Assembly (NCBI GenBank): GCA_910587915.1
Contig: CAJUOB010000008.1
Coordinates: forward strand, 15,803 to 79,802
Source: an uncultured Muribaculaceae bacterium
Lineage (GTDB): Bacteria; Bacteroidota; Bacteroidia; Bacteroidales; Muribaculaceae
Reading direction: 5' to 3'
Length of the DNA: 64,000 bases
Part shown: positions 35,462 through 43,707 of the stretch, piece after piece
Layout of the letters: every line of letters begins with the position of its first letter
How positions within the stretch are numbered: position 1 is the stretch's first letter
Notes under the pieces: generated by a model
What the model saw: the letters and a program-made list of their open reading frames with translations, nothing else
The model's database searches: none
What the model was told of the DNA's origin: nothing
Translations under genes and position numbers: made by a program

Positions 35462-36337
35462 TTATTCGGGATCGATGTCGAGAACTTCAACATCGAACAC
35501 GAGCATCTCGTTAGGACCGATACCGGCAGCAGGCTGGCCGTTGGCACCATAAGCAAGTTCGCCGGGAATGTAGAGAGTAGCGCGACCGGTCTTGCCAAGA
35601 AGCATGATACCTTCGCGGAATCCGGGCACTACACCCTGAAGATTGAAAGTAGCAGGTTCGCGGCCATCGGTGCTGTCGAACACATCGCCATTGAGATGAC
35701 GGCCGGTATAGTTCACAACCACGGTCGAGTTTTCCTTAGCCTTCTCGCCCTGGCCTTCGTCTTCGATCTTGTAGGCGAGGCCCGATGCAGTAGTCTTCAC
35801 AGAGCTGTCCTTAGCCTGAAGATCGGCTACATAAGCATTGCCGGCCTTCACGTTCTCCACAGCCTCGGGAGCCTCGGCTTTCTTAGCAGCCTCTGCAGCG
35901 GCAGCTTCCTCACGGGCGTTGCCAATGAGACGCTGCAGGTTCTGCTGAGCATACTGAGCGTCCATACCATTGATGCTATCCGAGAAGAATGCCTTCTTGA
36001 ATGCTGTCATAGCCATAGCGCGGTCGATATGTGCACCCTGAGCTTCGAGTTGATCGATTTCACCAAGCATCTGGAGAGCAACCTGCATACCCATCTGGGT
36101 ATTGCGGTCCTCATCGGCACCGAATACAATCTGCATGCCGCGCACAAATTCCTTCTTCTGCTTGTCGGCATTTTCCTTATTCTGGAAATCCATGCCAAGC
36201 ACAGATCCTACATAGTCGCCATAAGCCACCGAAAGTGAATCGCTGGTAGGGGTCGAGCACGAGCCGTCGCCGCACTTACCGCACGACACGGTAGCGAGAG
36301 CCATAACGGCACATGCGCCAAGAATTAATTTCTTCAT
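35462..36337 (-). CDS. FKBP-type peptidyl-prolyl isomerase, lipoprotein with dimerisation domain
   Basis: This 291-residue lipoprotein has lipobox LATVSC. A helical FKBP N-terminal domain (about residues 33-190) contains an alanine/glutamate-rich helix. The C-terminal FKBP domain follows (TVVVNYTGRHLNGDVFDST, GVVPGFREGIMLLGKTGRA, IPGELAYGANGQPAAGIGP). This is the Mip/FkpA plan, in which the helical part makes V-shaped dimers. It should help fold proteins on the periplasmic side, tethered to a membrane. It is the third of three FKBP genes in a row. Confidence 0.93.
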   Translation of the reverse strand: MKKLILGACAVMALATVSCGKCGDGSCSTPTSDSLSVAYGDYVGSVLGMDFQNKENADKQKKEFVRGMQIVFGADEDRNTQMGMQVALQMLGEIDQLEAQGAHIDRAMAMTAFKKAFFSDSINGMDAQYAQQNLQRLIGNAREEAAAAEAAKKAEAPEAVENVKAGNAYVADLQAKDSSVKTTASGLAYKIEDEGQGEKAKENSTVVVNYTGRHLNGDVFDSTDGREPATFNLQGVVPGFREGIMLLGKTGRATLYIPGELAYGANGQPAAGIGPNEMLVFDVEVLDIDPE

Positions 36338-36372
36338 ATCTGTCTGTTTAAATATTTATTTCTGTTTTATTA

Positions 36373-37044
36373 TCAAGGAAGTATATCCACCAACTCGACG
36401 TCGAAACGAAGAGGAGTATCAGGCGGAATAACCCCGCCGGCACCCTGTGCGCCATAGGCGAGAGCCGCCGGAATGGTGAGTATATAGTTGCCTCCGGCCT
36501 GCATCATGCAGATACCTTCGGTCATGCCGGGCACCAGTTGCGAAGGACGTGTTTCCATCGGCTCCTGCTCGGGAGTGATTTCGTCGAATACAGTGCCGTC
36601 GGGCAATACTCCGCGGTAGCGTATAAGCACTCGTGAATCAGCTGTTGCTTTGGGTCCGTTGCCTTCGGTCATAGTCTGGAATACAAGCCCCGAAGGTGTC
36701 ACCACTGCGCCGGGGCGAGCTTTGGCCTCTGCCATAAAAGCATCGTTCACGCCGGCACGGGCATTGGCCACGGCAAGCATCACAGCATCGTAGGCCGCTG
36801 TGTGCTCAGCTCTGTCGTAGGGCGTGGCGAGGTCGGCACGCACCATATCCATCACGGCGGCGCTGTCGAGCGTCAGCCCCTGCGATGTAAGATCGCCCAT
36901 AGCCTGCGCCATAGCCAATTTGAAGTTCGAGGCTATGAAAGCAGCCACCGCACGCTGGGTAGAATCAGCACCCGCCGTGGCGGCTCCCGCAGGGAGAACC
37001 GCAACTGCGAGTGCAAATATCATCGCTGCGAAAGCACGCATCAT
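36373..37044 (-). CDS. FKBP-type peptidyl-prolyl isomerase, secreted
   Basis: This 223-residue protein has a cleavable signal peptide (MMRAFAAMIFALAVAVLPAG) and no lipobox, so it is expected to be free in the periplasm. A short helical N-terminal part precedes the FKBP domain (VLIRYRGVLPDGTVFDEI, LVPGMTEGICMMQAGGNY, IPAALAYGAQGAGGVIPPD). Its ATG overlaps the stop of the upstream FKBP gene by four bases. It therefore comes from the same transcript but goes to a different compartment. Confidence 0.92.
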   Translation of the reverse strand: MMRAFAAMIFALAVAVLPAGAATAGADSTQRAVAAFIASNFKLAMAQAMGDLTSQGLTLDSAAVMDMVRADLATPYDRAEHTAAYDAVMLAVANARAGVNDAFMAEAKARPGAVVTPSGLVFQTMTEGNGPKATADSRVLIRYRGVLPDGTVFDEITPEQEPMETRPSQLVPGMTEGICMMQAGGNYILTIPAALAYGAQGAGGVIPPDTPLRFDVELVDILP

Positions 37045-37667
37045 TTACCCACTACCTCGATAAGGTTCACATCGAAGATAAGAGTCTGGTTCGGGCCAAT
37101 TACGCCACCGGCACCATTGGGGCCATAAGCCAGGTCTGAGGGGATGTAGAGACGCCACTTCGAGCCGGCATTCATCAGCTGGAGTGCCTCTACCCATCCG
37201 GGAATCACCTGAGTGACACCGAAGGTTGCGGGCTCGCCACGATCCTCGCTCGAATCGAACACTGTGCCGTCGATAAGCTTGCCGGTGTAGTGCACTGTCA
37301 CCTGGTCGCCGGGACCGGGCTTCGGACCATTGCCCTGCTCTATCACTTCGTACTGAAGGCCCGAAGGCAATGTCTGCACCTCGGCACGCTTGCCATTAGC
37401 CTCAAGGAACTCCTTGCCGCTCTTGGCATTGAGCTCGGCCATGGCCATGGCCTGTTCCTGCTGCTTCTTCTGCACCTCGGCAAAGTAAGTCTGTACTTCG
37501 GTCTTGGCTTCGTCGATTGTCATTTTGGGAGCTTCACCATAGAACACGGCTGCTACACCGTCGGCGAAATCCTGTATGCTGAGCTTTTCCATGCCCATGG
37601 CGCGGAAATTATGTCCCATGCTGAGCCCAAGGGCATAGCTGAGACGGTCGAATTCTTTTGTATCCAT
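37041..37667 (-). CDS. FKBP-type peptidyl-prolyl isomerase, cytoplasmic (FklB-like)
   Basis: This 208-residue protein has no signal peptide. It starts with the FKBP N-terminal dimerisation domain (YALGLSMGHNFRAMGMEKL), then the FKBP core (QVTVHYTGKLIDGTVFDSS, VIPGWVEALQLMNAGSKWR, IPSDLAYGPNGAGGVIGPN). The aromatic and Asp residues of the prolyl isomerase pocket are present. It is first in the three-gene cluster behind a TATCTTTG promoter element. Confidence 0.93.
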   Translation of the reverse strand: MDTKEFDRLSYALGLSMGHNFRAMGMEKLSIQDFADGVAAVFYGEAPKMTIDEAKTEVQTYFAEVQKKQQEQAMAMAELNAKSGKEFLEANGKRAEVQTLPSGLQYEVIEQGNGPKPGPGDQVTVHYTGKLIDGTVFDSSEDRGEPATFGVTQVIPGWVEALQLMNAGSKWRLYIPSDLAYGPNGAGGVIGPNQTLIFDVNLIEVVGK

Positions 37668-37692
37668 GTTTGTGTTTTATGTATTTGAATTG

Positions 37693-37725
37693 CAAAGATA
37701 GTCTTTTTCAATCTATTTTCACCAA
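37693..37725 (-). promoter_or_regulatory. Promoter of the FKBP cluster
   Basis: On the minus strand TTG (37725-37723), a 22-base spacer and TATCTTTG (37700-37693) are close to the consensus. The -7 box is 26 bases before the ATG at 37667. Confidence 0.55.
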
Positions 37726-37837
37726 TATACAACAAAAAAGGCCGCCCCATGGTTTTGACTTCGCGCCACATAGGTGCGACTCGCGCCAAAATGACGGCTT
37801 CGGGCCTCCGCAATGAGCGGAATTGCAGAAATTTTGC

Positions 37838-37845
37838 TAATTTTG
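37838..37845 (+). promoter_or_regulatory. Candidate -7 element for the DUF4199 gene
   Basis: TAATTTTG matches TAnnTTTG and ends 20 bases before the ATG at 37865. The nearest TTG upstream is only 12 bases away, so the -33 box is uncertain. Confidence 0.4.
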
Positions 37846-37864
37846 TGGACTAAAGATAAATCAG

Positions 37865-38461
37865 ATGATCACACCTCAGCATAACAAGCCGGCAAGGGCC
37901 ATCGTCAACGTCGCCGCAGAGAACGGCGCGGTCCTCGGCCTATATCTCATACTACTGGCCGTATTCACCGGCCTGAGTTCCAGTTTCGGGCTGGCATCTT
38001 TGCTTGTATGGGCCGGAAGCATCTACCTGCCTTTCTACCTCTACCGCCAGATGCGCGCGCACCATGCCGAAAGCGGATTCTCGCTCTCGCTGGCCGAACT
38101 GTGGGCGCAGGCGCTCATGTCGTTCCTGCTCGCTGCATTGCTTCAGGCCGTGGCCGTGTATGTGCTGCTTAAGTTCGTCGCTCCCGACTTCGTGGCGTCC
38201 CAGATGCAGCTGGCCATCGACACTTTTGCCGCCACAGGCACGCCCGAAGGCGACATATGGGCCAAGACACTCACCGATCTGCGCAAAGCAAACGGCGTAC
38301 CGTCGGCTGCCGATGTAGTGTCAAATCTTATAGTATTCAACATATTATGCGGAGCATTCATGGGCTTCTGCGATGCCCTGATTCTCCATGCCCGCTACCG
38401 CTCCACCAAGCGGCGCCAACAGTACATGCAGTCGCATCCCGGCTCGCAAACACCTCAATAA
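37865..38461 (+). CDS. DUF4199 family membrane protein
   Basis: This 198-residue protein has four predicted transmembrane helices (about residues 20-38, 43-58, 78-101 and 150-170). Between helices 3 and 4 is the extracytoplasmic segment typical of DUF4199 (VAPDFVASQMQLAIDTFAAT), a Bacteroidetes family of unknown function. It lies two bases before the GT2 gene. This pairing is common for DUF4199 and suggests a role with polyprenyl-phosphate glycosylation, but that is inference. Confidence 0.85.
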   Translation: MITPQHNKPARAIVNVAAENGAVLGLYLILLAVFTGLSSSFGLASLLVWAGSIYLPFYLYRQMRAHHAESGFSLSLAELWAQALMSFLLAALLQAVAVYVLLKFVAPDFVASQMQLAIDTFAATGTPEGDIWAKTLTDLRKANGVPSAADVVSNLIVFNILCGAFMGFCDALILHARYRSTKRRQQYMQSHPGSQTPQ

Positions 38462-38463
38462 CA

Positions 38464-39417
38464 ATGGACATATCGGTAGTAATACCTCTGTACAACGAAG
38501 CTGAATCGCTGCCCGAACTGGCCGCGTGGATTGAGCGCGTGATGAGCGCCAATGGCTTCAGCTACGAAATAATTTTTGTAAACGACGGCTCCACCGATGA
38601 ATCGTGGGAGGTGATAAAGCATCTGCGCGACACCGACCCTGCGCATATACGGGGCGTGTCGTTCCGCCGGAACTACGGCAAAAGCCCGGCCCTGAACACC
38701 GGCTTCGGCCTTGCTCAAGGCGATGTGGTAATCACAATGGATGCCGACCTGCAGGACAGCCCCGATGAAATACCCGAGCTATACCGCATGATTAGCAAGG
38801 ACGGATACGACCTTGTGTCGGGATACAAAAAGAAACGGTACGACCCGCTGTCGAAAACAATACCCACAAAACTGTTCAACGCCACTGCCCGAAAGGTGAG
38901 CGGCATCCACAATCTCCACGATTTCAACTGTGGACTGAAAGCCTATCGCAAGGCCGTGGTGAAGCACATTGAGGTTTATGGCGACATGCACCGCTACATA
39001 CCCTATCTGGCCAAACTCGCCGGATTCCACCGCATAGGCGAGAAAGTGGTGCAACACCGGGCACGCAAATATGGCAAAACAAAATTCGGCCTCGACCGTT
39101 TCGTAAACGGCTACCTCGACCTGGCCACACTATGGTTCACCGGAAAATTCGGCAAAAAGCCAATGCACCTTTTCGGACTGCTGGGCAGCCTCATGTTCTT
39201 CCTCGGTTTCATATCGGTGGCAGTGGTAGGAGGCATGAAGCTATGGCACATGCACTCTGGCGACCCCTATATTCTGGTCACAGACTCACCCTACTTCTAC
39301 CTTGCACTGGTTCTAATGCTCCTCGGTAGCCAGCTTTTCCTCGCCGGATTCGTCGGCGAACTCGTGGTGCGCAACTCTCCCAAACGTAACGATTACGAAA
39401 TCGAGGAAACAATATAG
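38464..39417 (+). CDS. Glycosyltransferase family 2, polyprenyl-phosphate sugar transferase type
   Basis: This 317-residue inner-membrane enzyme has a GT-A domain (ISVVIPLYNEAESLPEL, IIFVNDGSTDESWEV, VVITMDADLQDSPDEIPELY with the DxD metal site). Two C-terminal transmembrane helices follow (about 230-255 and 268-292). This is the plan of DPM1/ArnC-like enzymes that move a sugar from a nucleotide to undecaprenyl phosphate; the sugar is not known. The start at 38464 is the first Met of the domain, directly behind the DUF4199 stop. Confidence 0.92.
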   Translation: MDISVVIPLYNEAESLPELAAWIERVMSANGFSYEIIFVNDGSTDESWEVIKHLRDTDPAHIRGVSFRRNYGKSPALNTGFGLAQGDVVITMDADLQDSPDEIPELYRMISKDGYDLVSGYKKKRYDPLSKTIPTKLFNATARKVSGIHNLHDFNCGLKAYRKAVVKHIEVYGDMHRYIPYLAKLAGFHRIGEKVVQHRARKYGKTKFGLDRFVNGYLDLATLWFTGKFGKKPMHLFGLLGSLMFFLGFISVAVVGGMKLWHMHSGDPYILVTDSPYFYLALVLMLLGSQLFLAGFVGELVVRNSPKRNDYEIEETI

Positions 39418-39440
39418 CTCAAGCAACAAGCCGTAAAACA

Positions 39441-39959
39441 ATGGATTTCAACGATATCATACATAGCCGGTATTCCTGCCGGGCTTATTCCCCCCAGGCT
39501 CCGACGCCCGAACAGATAGCCGCCCTTGTGGAGGCTGCACAACTCGCGCCCAGCGCCTGCAATCGCCAGCCCTGGCGGTTGGCCATCATAGGGCCCGATG
39601 ATGAAGCCGGCCGACAGGCCATCGCCACAGCATACCCCCGCGAATGGGTCGCCTCGGCGCCTTGCTACATTGTGGTATGCTCCGTGCCAACCGAAGCATG
39701 GGTACGCCCGCACGACGGCAAGAACCACTCCGACATCGACATAGCCATCGCCACCGAGCATATATGCCTTGCCGCCACAGCCATGGGCCTGGCAACCTGC
39801 TGGATATGCCACTTCGACCCCGCAAGGCTTACCGTAGACCTCGACCTGCCCAAAGGAACCGTTCCGGTGGTCATCCTTCCGGTGGGTTATCCGGCCGAAG
39901 GAAGTACAGTGCCGTCAAAGAATCGCAAGTCTACCGACGAAATCATTATCAAACGGTGA
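39441..39959 (+). CDS. Nitroreductase family flavoprotein
   Basis: This 172-residue protein fits the small FMN-binding nitroreductase fold. It begins IIHSRYSCRAYSPQAPTPEQ (FMN phosphate-binding R-x-S-x-R type), then APSACNRQPWRLAII and IAIATEHICLAATAMGLATCW, and ends GYPAEGSTVPSKNRKSTDEI. It probably uses NAD(P)H to reduce quinones or nitro compounds, in dimer form. The substrate is unknown. Its stop overlaps the GTG start of the next gene. Confidence 0.93.
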   Translation: MDFNDIIHSRYSCRAYSPQAPTPEQIAALVEAAQLAPSACNRQPWRLAIIGPDDEAGRQAIATAYPREWVASAPCYIVVCSVPTEAWVRPHDGKNHSDIDIAIATEHICLAATAMGLATCWICHFDPARLTVDLDLPKGTVPVVILPVGYPAEGSTVPSKNRKSTDEIIIKR

Positions 39960-40543
39960 GAAAAACAGCAATAGCACTCTTCGCAGCCATAATAATGGCC
40001 ATTGCCGGTTGTAACACCACCGGATGTCTCGACAACCAGAGCGCACTGCCTCTGGCCGAACTTCGGTCGAGTACCACCGGATCGGCCATTTCCGTACAGG
40101 GCCTGCGCATCAGCGGTGTCGGAGCGCCATCCGACAGCGCCCTCACATCGGGCAGCACTGCGGTTTCTACAGTATATCTGCCCATGCGCTCCAGCGAATC
40201 GTCCACATCGTGGTGCTTCCACTACACTCAGGAAGGGCTCGATGATCCGTCGCTCAACGACACCGTTACCTTCGGATACGAATCCATACCCTATTTCGCA
40301 TCCGAAGAATGTGGCGCCATGTACTACTACCAGGTAAACCATGTGAGCACCACCACACATCTTATCGACTCAGTTGTGGTGGCCGACTCGCTTATAACCA
40401 ATGTCGAGGCTACACGCATCTACATATACTTCAAAACCGCCGAGGTGGAGCCCGACCAGCCCGACCAACCTGAAAACCCGGAGAATCCCGAGAACCCCGA
40501 CGAACCGGAAATTCCTGAAAACCCAGAAAATCCTGAAGAATGA
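39956..40543 (+). CDS. DUF6452 family lipoprotein with Pro/Glu/Asn-rich tail
   Basis: This 195-residue lipoprotein starts at GTG 39956, overlapping the nitroreductase TGA. That start gives a proper signal peptide with lipobox (MRKTAIALFAAIIMAIAGC). The mature part has the paired cysteines and beta-strand pattern of DUF6452 (TTGCLDNQSALPLAEL, YFASEECGAMYYYQVNHV). The last 32 residues are a low-complexity run of PENPENPDEPEIPENP type, unusual for the family and possibly a cell-surface spacer. It overlaps the DUF6048 gene by four bases, the neighbour pair known in Bacteroidales. Confidence 0.78.
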   Translation: MRKTAIALFAAIIMAIAGCNTTGCLDNQSALPLAELRSSTTGSAISVQGLRISGVGAPSDSALTSGSTAVSTVYLPMRSSESSTSWCFHYTQEGLDDPSLNDTVTFGYESIPYFASEECGAMYYYQVNHVSTTTHLIDSVVVADSLITNVEATRIYIYFKTAEVEPDQPDQPENPENPENPDEPEIPENPENPEE

Positions 40544-41463
40544 GAACGATTATCGCCATACTTGCTTTTCTGGCAGTGCTATCCATCTCGGGACAGGACC
40601 GCAAACGCCGCATGACGCCACTCGACAATCCCGCCACAGCAACCCAGCCGATAAACGAAACGGCAAACGACACATCGCGCATAAATGCCAAACGCCGGGC
40701 CCAGTCGATACCCTACACCGACGACCGTGGTCGCACCATATTTGTCGACACTGTCACAGGACAGGAGTGGACCGACTCTACCGCTCTGAAAATCGTACCC
40801 AAAATGGAGCAGCCGCTTTTCCACGCACTGAGCGCAGGCGTGAATATATGGGACCCCGTGATGCGCATATTCGGTCAGGACTATGGCATAGGCTCCGCAT
40901 GGGTGGAACTTTCGCTCCACAACCGCTACAAGCCAATATTTGAGGTCGGACTCGGCACCGCATCTCACGAGGGGCCGAACAACAACTACCTCTACCGCTC
41001 GCCATTGAGCGTATTCTTCAAAATTGGAGCAAACTATAATTTCCTGTTCAATTCAAACCCCGACTATTCGCTCTATGCCGGTGTCCGCTATGGATTCTCG
41101 CCTTTCAGCTATGCCGTAGATAATGTGGTGCTCGATTCACCATATTGGGAGGAGACTTCGCGCTTCGACATTCCGTCGCAGCACGCCACAGCCGGATGGT
41201 TCGAGATATGCCTCGGACTGAGAGTGAAAATATGGGGCCCAATATCGGCCGGATGGGAATTTAAATACCATTCTCTGGCACACTGTACCAAAGGCACATA
41301 TGGCGACGCATGGTACATCCCCGGCTATGGTACGCGAGGAAGCTCCATAACAGGCAGTTTCTCGGTGGTATACACCCTATCGCTATCGCATCTGAACAAG
41401 AAAGCAGCTGCCGCCGTTATAGATTCAGACAACCAAGTGGAGGGTCTTCTTCCTCCCCCCTGA
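40540..41463 (+). CDS. DUF6048 family outer-membrane beta-barrel-like protein
   Basis: This 307-residue protein has an N-terminal signal (IIAILAFLAVLSISGQ). A variable segment of about 70 residues precedes aromatic-rich beta strands (HALSAGVNIWDPVMRIFGQD, GIGSAWVELSLHNRYKPIFE, YSLYAGVRYGFSPFSY). I recognise the pattern as DUF6048, found in Bacteroidales beside DUF6452. A small outer-membrane barrel is likely and its function is unknown. It starts inside the end of the DUF6452 gene. Confidence 0.78.
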   Translation: MRTIIAILAFLAVLSISGQDRKRRMTPLDNPATATQPINETANDTSRINAKRRAQSIPYTDDRGRTIFVDTVTGQEWTDSTALKIVPKMEQPLFHALSAGVNIWDPVMRIFGQDYGIGSAWVELSLHNRYKPIFEVGLGTASHEGPNNNYLYRSPLSVFFKIGANYNFLFNSNPDYSLYAGVRYGFSPFSYAVDNVVLDSPYWEETSRFDIPSQHATAGWFEICLGLRVKIWGPISAGWEFKYHSLAHCTKGTYGDAWYIPGYGTRGSSITGSFSVVYTLSLSHLNKKAAAAVIDSDNQVEGLLPPP

Positions 41464-41465
41464 TT

Positions 41466-42209
41466 ATGAAGAAAATTATAATTATAGGAGCCTCTTCGGG
41501 CATGGGCATGCGTGTGGCCACCGACTTCGCACGCCTCGGATGGCGAGTAGGCATTGCCGCTCGTCGCGAAGACCGTCTCAAGGAAATAAAGGCACTCTAC
41601 CCCGACCGGGTGGAATATATGGTGATGGACGTGGCAGCCCCCGATGCCGTCGACAAATTCTATAATCTCATCGAGCTTATCGACGGTATGGACTACATGC
41701 TCTATGCAGCCGGTTGCGGATGGTATAATCCTGCCCTCGATGAAAGCCGCGATGCCGAGACCATCGACGTGAATGTGAAAGGTTTCACCGCCATCATTAC
41801 AGCAGCCTACAAATACTACCGCGACACAGCAAACCTACATCGCGGCCATATTGCGGCAATCACATCCGTGGCAGGCATGAAAGGCATAGGCGTTTCGGCA
41901 TCATACTCCGCATCCAAGCGCTACCAATGGACATTCCTGCAGGCCATCGACCAGCTCGCACACCAGCAGCATGTCAACGTATCCGTCACCGACATCCGTC
42001 CAGGCTTCGTCGACACACCACTCCTCGGCGCACATAAGAACTATCCCATGGAAATGAGCGTGGACTATGTAGCCCCTCGTCTCGAAACCGCCATGCTACG
42101 CGGAAAACGCGTGGCCTACATCGATTCACGATGGGCTGTTGTCACCGCACTGTGGCGCATGGTTCCCGACAGCCTCTGGCGCCGCATAGAGCTCATCCGC
42201 GAAGAATAG
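41466..42209 (+). CDS. SDR family NAD(P)-dependent oxidoreductase
   Basis: This 247-residue short-chain dehydrogenase has the nucleotide-binding motif IIGASSGMGMRVA, the structural YAAGCGWYNP (NNAG position), the catalytic Ser in ITSVAGMKG and the YSASKRY Tyr-Lys motif. The C-terminal extension after residue 200 is basic and aromatic. The start at 41466 begins the first beta strand two bases after the DUF6048 stop. Substrate unknown. Confidence 0.93.
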   Translation: MKKIIIIGASSGMGMRVATDFARLGWRVGIAARREDRLKEIKALYPDRVEYMVMDVAAPDAVDKFYNLIELIDGMDYMLYAAGCGWYNPALDESRDAETIDVNVKGFTAIITAAYKYYRDTANLHRGHIAAITSVAGMKGIGVSASYSASKRYQWTFLQAIDQLAHQQHVNVSVTDIRPGFVDTPLLGAHKNYPMEMSVDYVAPRLETAMLRGKRVAYIDSRWAVVTALWRMVPDSLWRRIELIREE

Positions 42210-42306
42210 TCCATAACACACGCCCATAATGAGAGCAGCTTTCGTTTGAGTTCCAATTATTCGGCGACATCAGAAAGTTGCCGGAGGCAACGCCATAATG
42301 AGAAAA

Positions 42307-42325
42307 CCCCGGATGCAGTCCGGGG
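42307..42325 (-). terminator. Hairpin between the SDR gene and fabD
   Basis: The perfect stem CCCCGGA with TCCGGGG (42307-42313 and 42319-42325) is followed on the minus strand by TTTT. A second small hairpin, GTTGCC-GGA-GGCAAC, lies at 42277-42291. The element may back up the main terminator at 42376. Confidence 0.4.
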
Positions 42326-42375
42326 GAGGGACGGAGAGGCGATATTGTGATAAGCAGCCGATCCAGAAAAGACAT

Positions 42376-42405
42376 AAAAAATGAGGGAATTTCTCCCTCA
42401 TTTTT
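42376..42405. terminator. Bidirectional terminator between the convergent SDR gene and fabD
   Basis: A 12- to 13-base stem (42376-42388 with 42394-42405), AAAAAATGAGGGA against TCCCTCATTTTT, carries A and T runs at both ends, so it can serve both converging transcripts. Confidence 0.8.
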
Positions 42406-42457
42406 ATTTTAATGATGAACCATCAACATAATTCATCATCCATAAATCATAATTTTT

Positions 42458-43336
42458 TTACTGCATGCCGCTTACGGCTACCGAAGGATCGATTTTAGCA
42501 ACAAGACCCTGGAGAACCTTACCCGGGCCGAGTTCTACAAACTCGGTGGCTCCGTCGGCAATCATATTGCGCACGGTCTGAGTCCAGCGCACCGGTGCGG
42601 TGAGCTGAGCCACAAGATTAGCCTTGATTTCAGCAGGATCGGTGTGGGGAAGAGCATCTACATTCTGGAATACCGGGCAGACAGGAGTGTGGAACTCAGT
42701 TGCCTCAATAGCAGCGGCAAGTTCGGCACGAGCCGGCTCCATGCAGGGCGAGTGGAATGCACCACCAACCTTGAGCTTGAGTGCACGCTTGGCACCGGCA
42801 GCCTTGAGGGCTTCGCAAGCGGCGTCGATAGCGGCTACCTCACCGGAGATAACAAGCTGGCCGGGGCAATTGTAGTTAGCGCAGACAACCACGCCGTCGA
42901 TACCGGCGCAGATTTCTTCTACCTTCTCATCAGGAAGAGCGAGCACTGCAGCCATAGTCGACTCAGTGAGTTCGCAAGCCTTCTGCATGGCCTGGGCGCG
43001 GGCGCTTACCAGACGAAGACCATCCTCGAAGCTGAGCGCACCGGCAGCAACAAGCGCCGAGAATTCGCCAAGCGAGTGGCCTGCAACCATGTCGGGACGG
43101 AACTCTTCGCCGAGGCTCTTGGCCAGAAGCACGCTGTGGATAAAGATAGCGGGCTGGGTAACGGCGGTCTTGCGGAGATCTTCGTCGGTACCGGCAAACA
43201 TGAGGTCGGTTATGCTGAATCCGAGGATTTCGTTGGCTTTCTCGAAAAGCGCGCGGGCTTCGGCGTTGTTGTCGTAGAGCTCTTTGCCCATGCCGACGAA
43301 CTGCGCTCCCTGACCCGGGAATACATATGCTTTCAT
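42458..43336 (-). CDS. fabD: ACP S-malonyltransferase
   Basis: This 292-residue enzyme transfers malonyl groups from CoA to acyl carrier protein for fatty acid elongation. Motifs are VFPGQGAQFVGMGKELY, the nucleophile elbow GHSLGEFSALVAAGAL, and the catalytic His in VGGAFHSPCMEPA. The length is typical. It is transcribed alone from a TAACTTTG-type -7 element and ends at a bidirectional terminator. Other fab genes are not nearby. Confidence 0.97.
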   Translation of the reverse strand: MKAYVFPGQGAQFVGMGKELYDNNAEARALFEKANEILGFSITDLMFAGTDEDLRKTAVTQPAIFIHSVLLAKSLGEEFRPDMVAGHSLGEFSALVAAGALSFEDGLRLVSARAQAMQKACELTESTMAAVLALPDEKVEEICAGIDGVVVCANYNCPGQLVISGEVAAIDAACEALKAAGAKRALKLKVGGAFHSPCMEPARAELAAAIEATEFHTPVCPVFQNVDALPHTDPAEIKANLVAQLTAPVRWTQTVRNMIADGATEFVELGPGKVLQGLVAKIDPSVAVSGMQ

Positions 43337-43380
43337 TTCGGTGTGTATTGTAAACTAAATAAAATACCTTAAAAACTACG

Positions 43381-43388
43381 CAAAGTTA
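43381..43388 (-). promoter_or_regulatory. Candidate -7 element for fabD
   Basis: The minus strand reads TAACTTTG, 44 bases before the fabD ATG. No TTG is seen at the usual distance upstream. Confidence 0.4.
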
Positions 43389-43440
43389 TGAATTTCCGCT
43401 GAATTATCACTAACTTTACACTCAAATACCACCACAAACG

Positions 43441-43701
43441 ATGAACACAGCACTTATCATACCCCTTTTCATTGGCAACTTGAGAGGTTGGCAATTGATC
43501 ATTGTCGTACTTGTCATCCTCCTGCTTTTCGGCGGCAAGAAAATTCCCGAACTCATGCAGGGTCTCGGCAAAGGCATACAGATGTTTAAGAAAGGAATGG
43601 CCGACGCCAAAGCCGAACTCGAGAAGCCCATGGACGACGAGCCCAAAGGCAAATCTTCGGATTACACACACGACACACACACCGGAAAAGACCGCGACTA
43701 A
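43441..43701 (+). CDS. tatA: Twin-arginine translocase subunit TatA
   Basis: This 86-residue protein has one hydrophobic helix (WQLIIVVLVILLLFGGKKIP, residues about 17-36), then the FGGKKIPELMQGLGKGIQMF amphipathic helix and a charged, His/Asp-rich tail. It forms the pore-lining oligomer of the Tat pathway, which exports folded proteins with RR signal peptides. tatC follows after six bases. No tatB-like gene is seen, as in many minimal TatAC systems. Confidence 0.95.
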   Translation: MNTALIIPLFIGNLRGWQLIIVVLVILLLFGGKKIPELMQGLGKGIQMFKKGMADAKAELEKPMDDEPKGKSSDYTHDTHTGKDRD

Positions 43702-43707
43702 ACCGGC

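Noticed and set aside
38257..38463. N-terminal extension of the GT2 gene
   Set aside because: It overlaps DUF4199 in another frame and has no helix or motif; the GT-A domain begins at the ATG at 38464.
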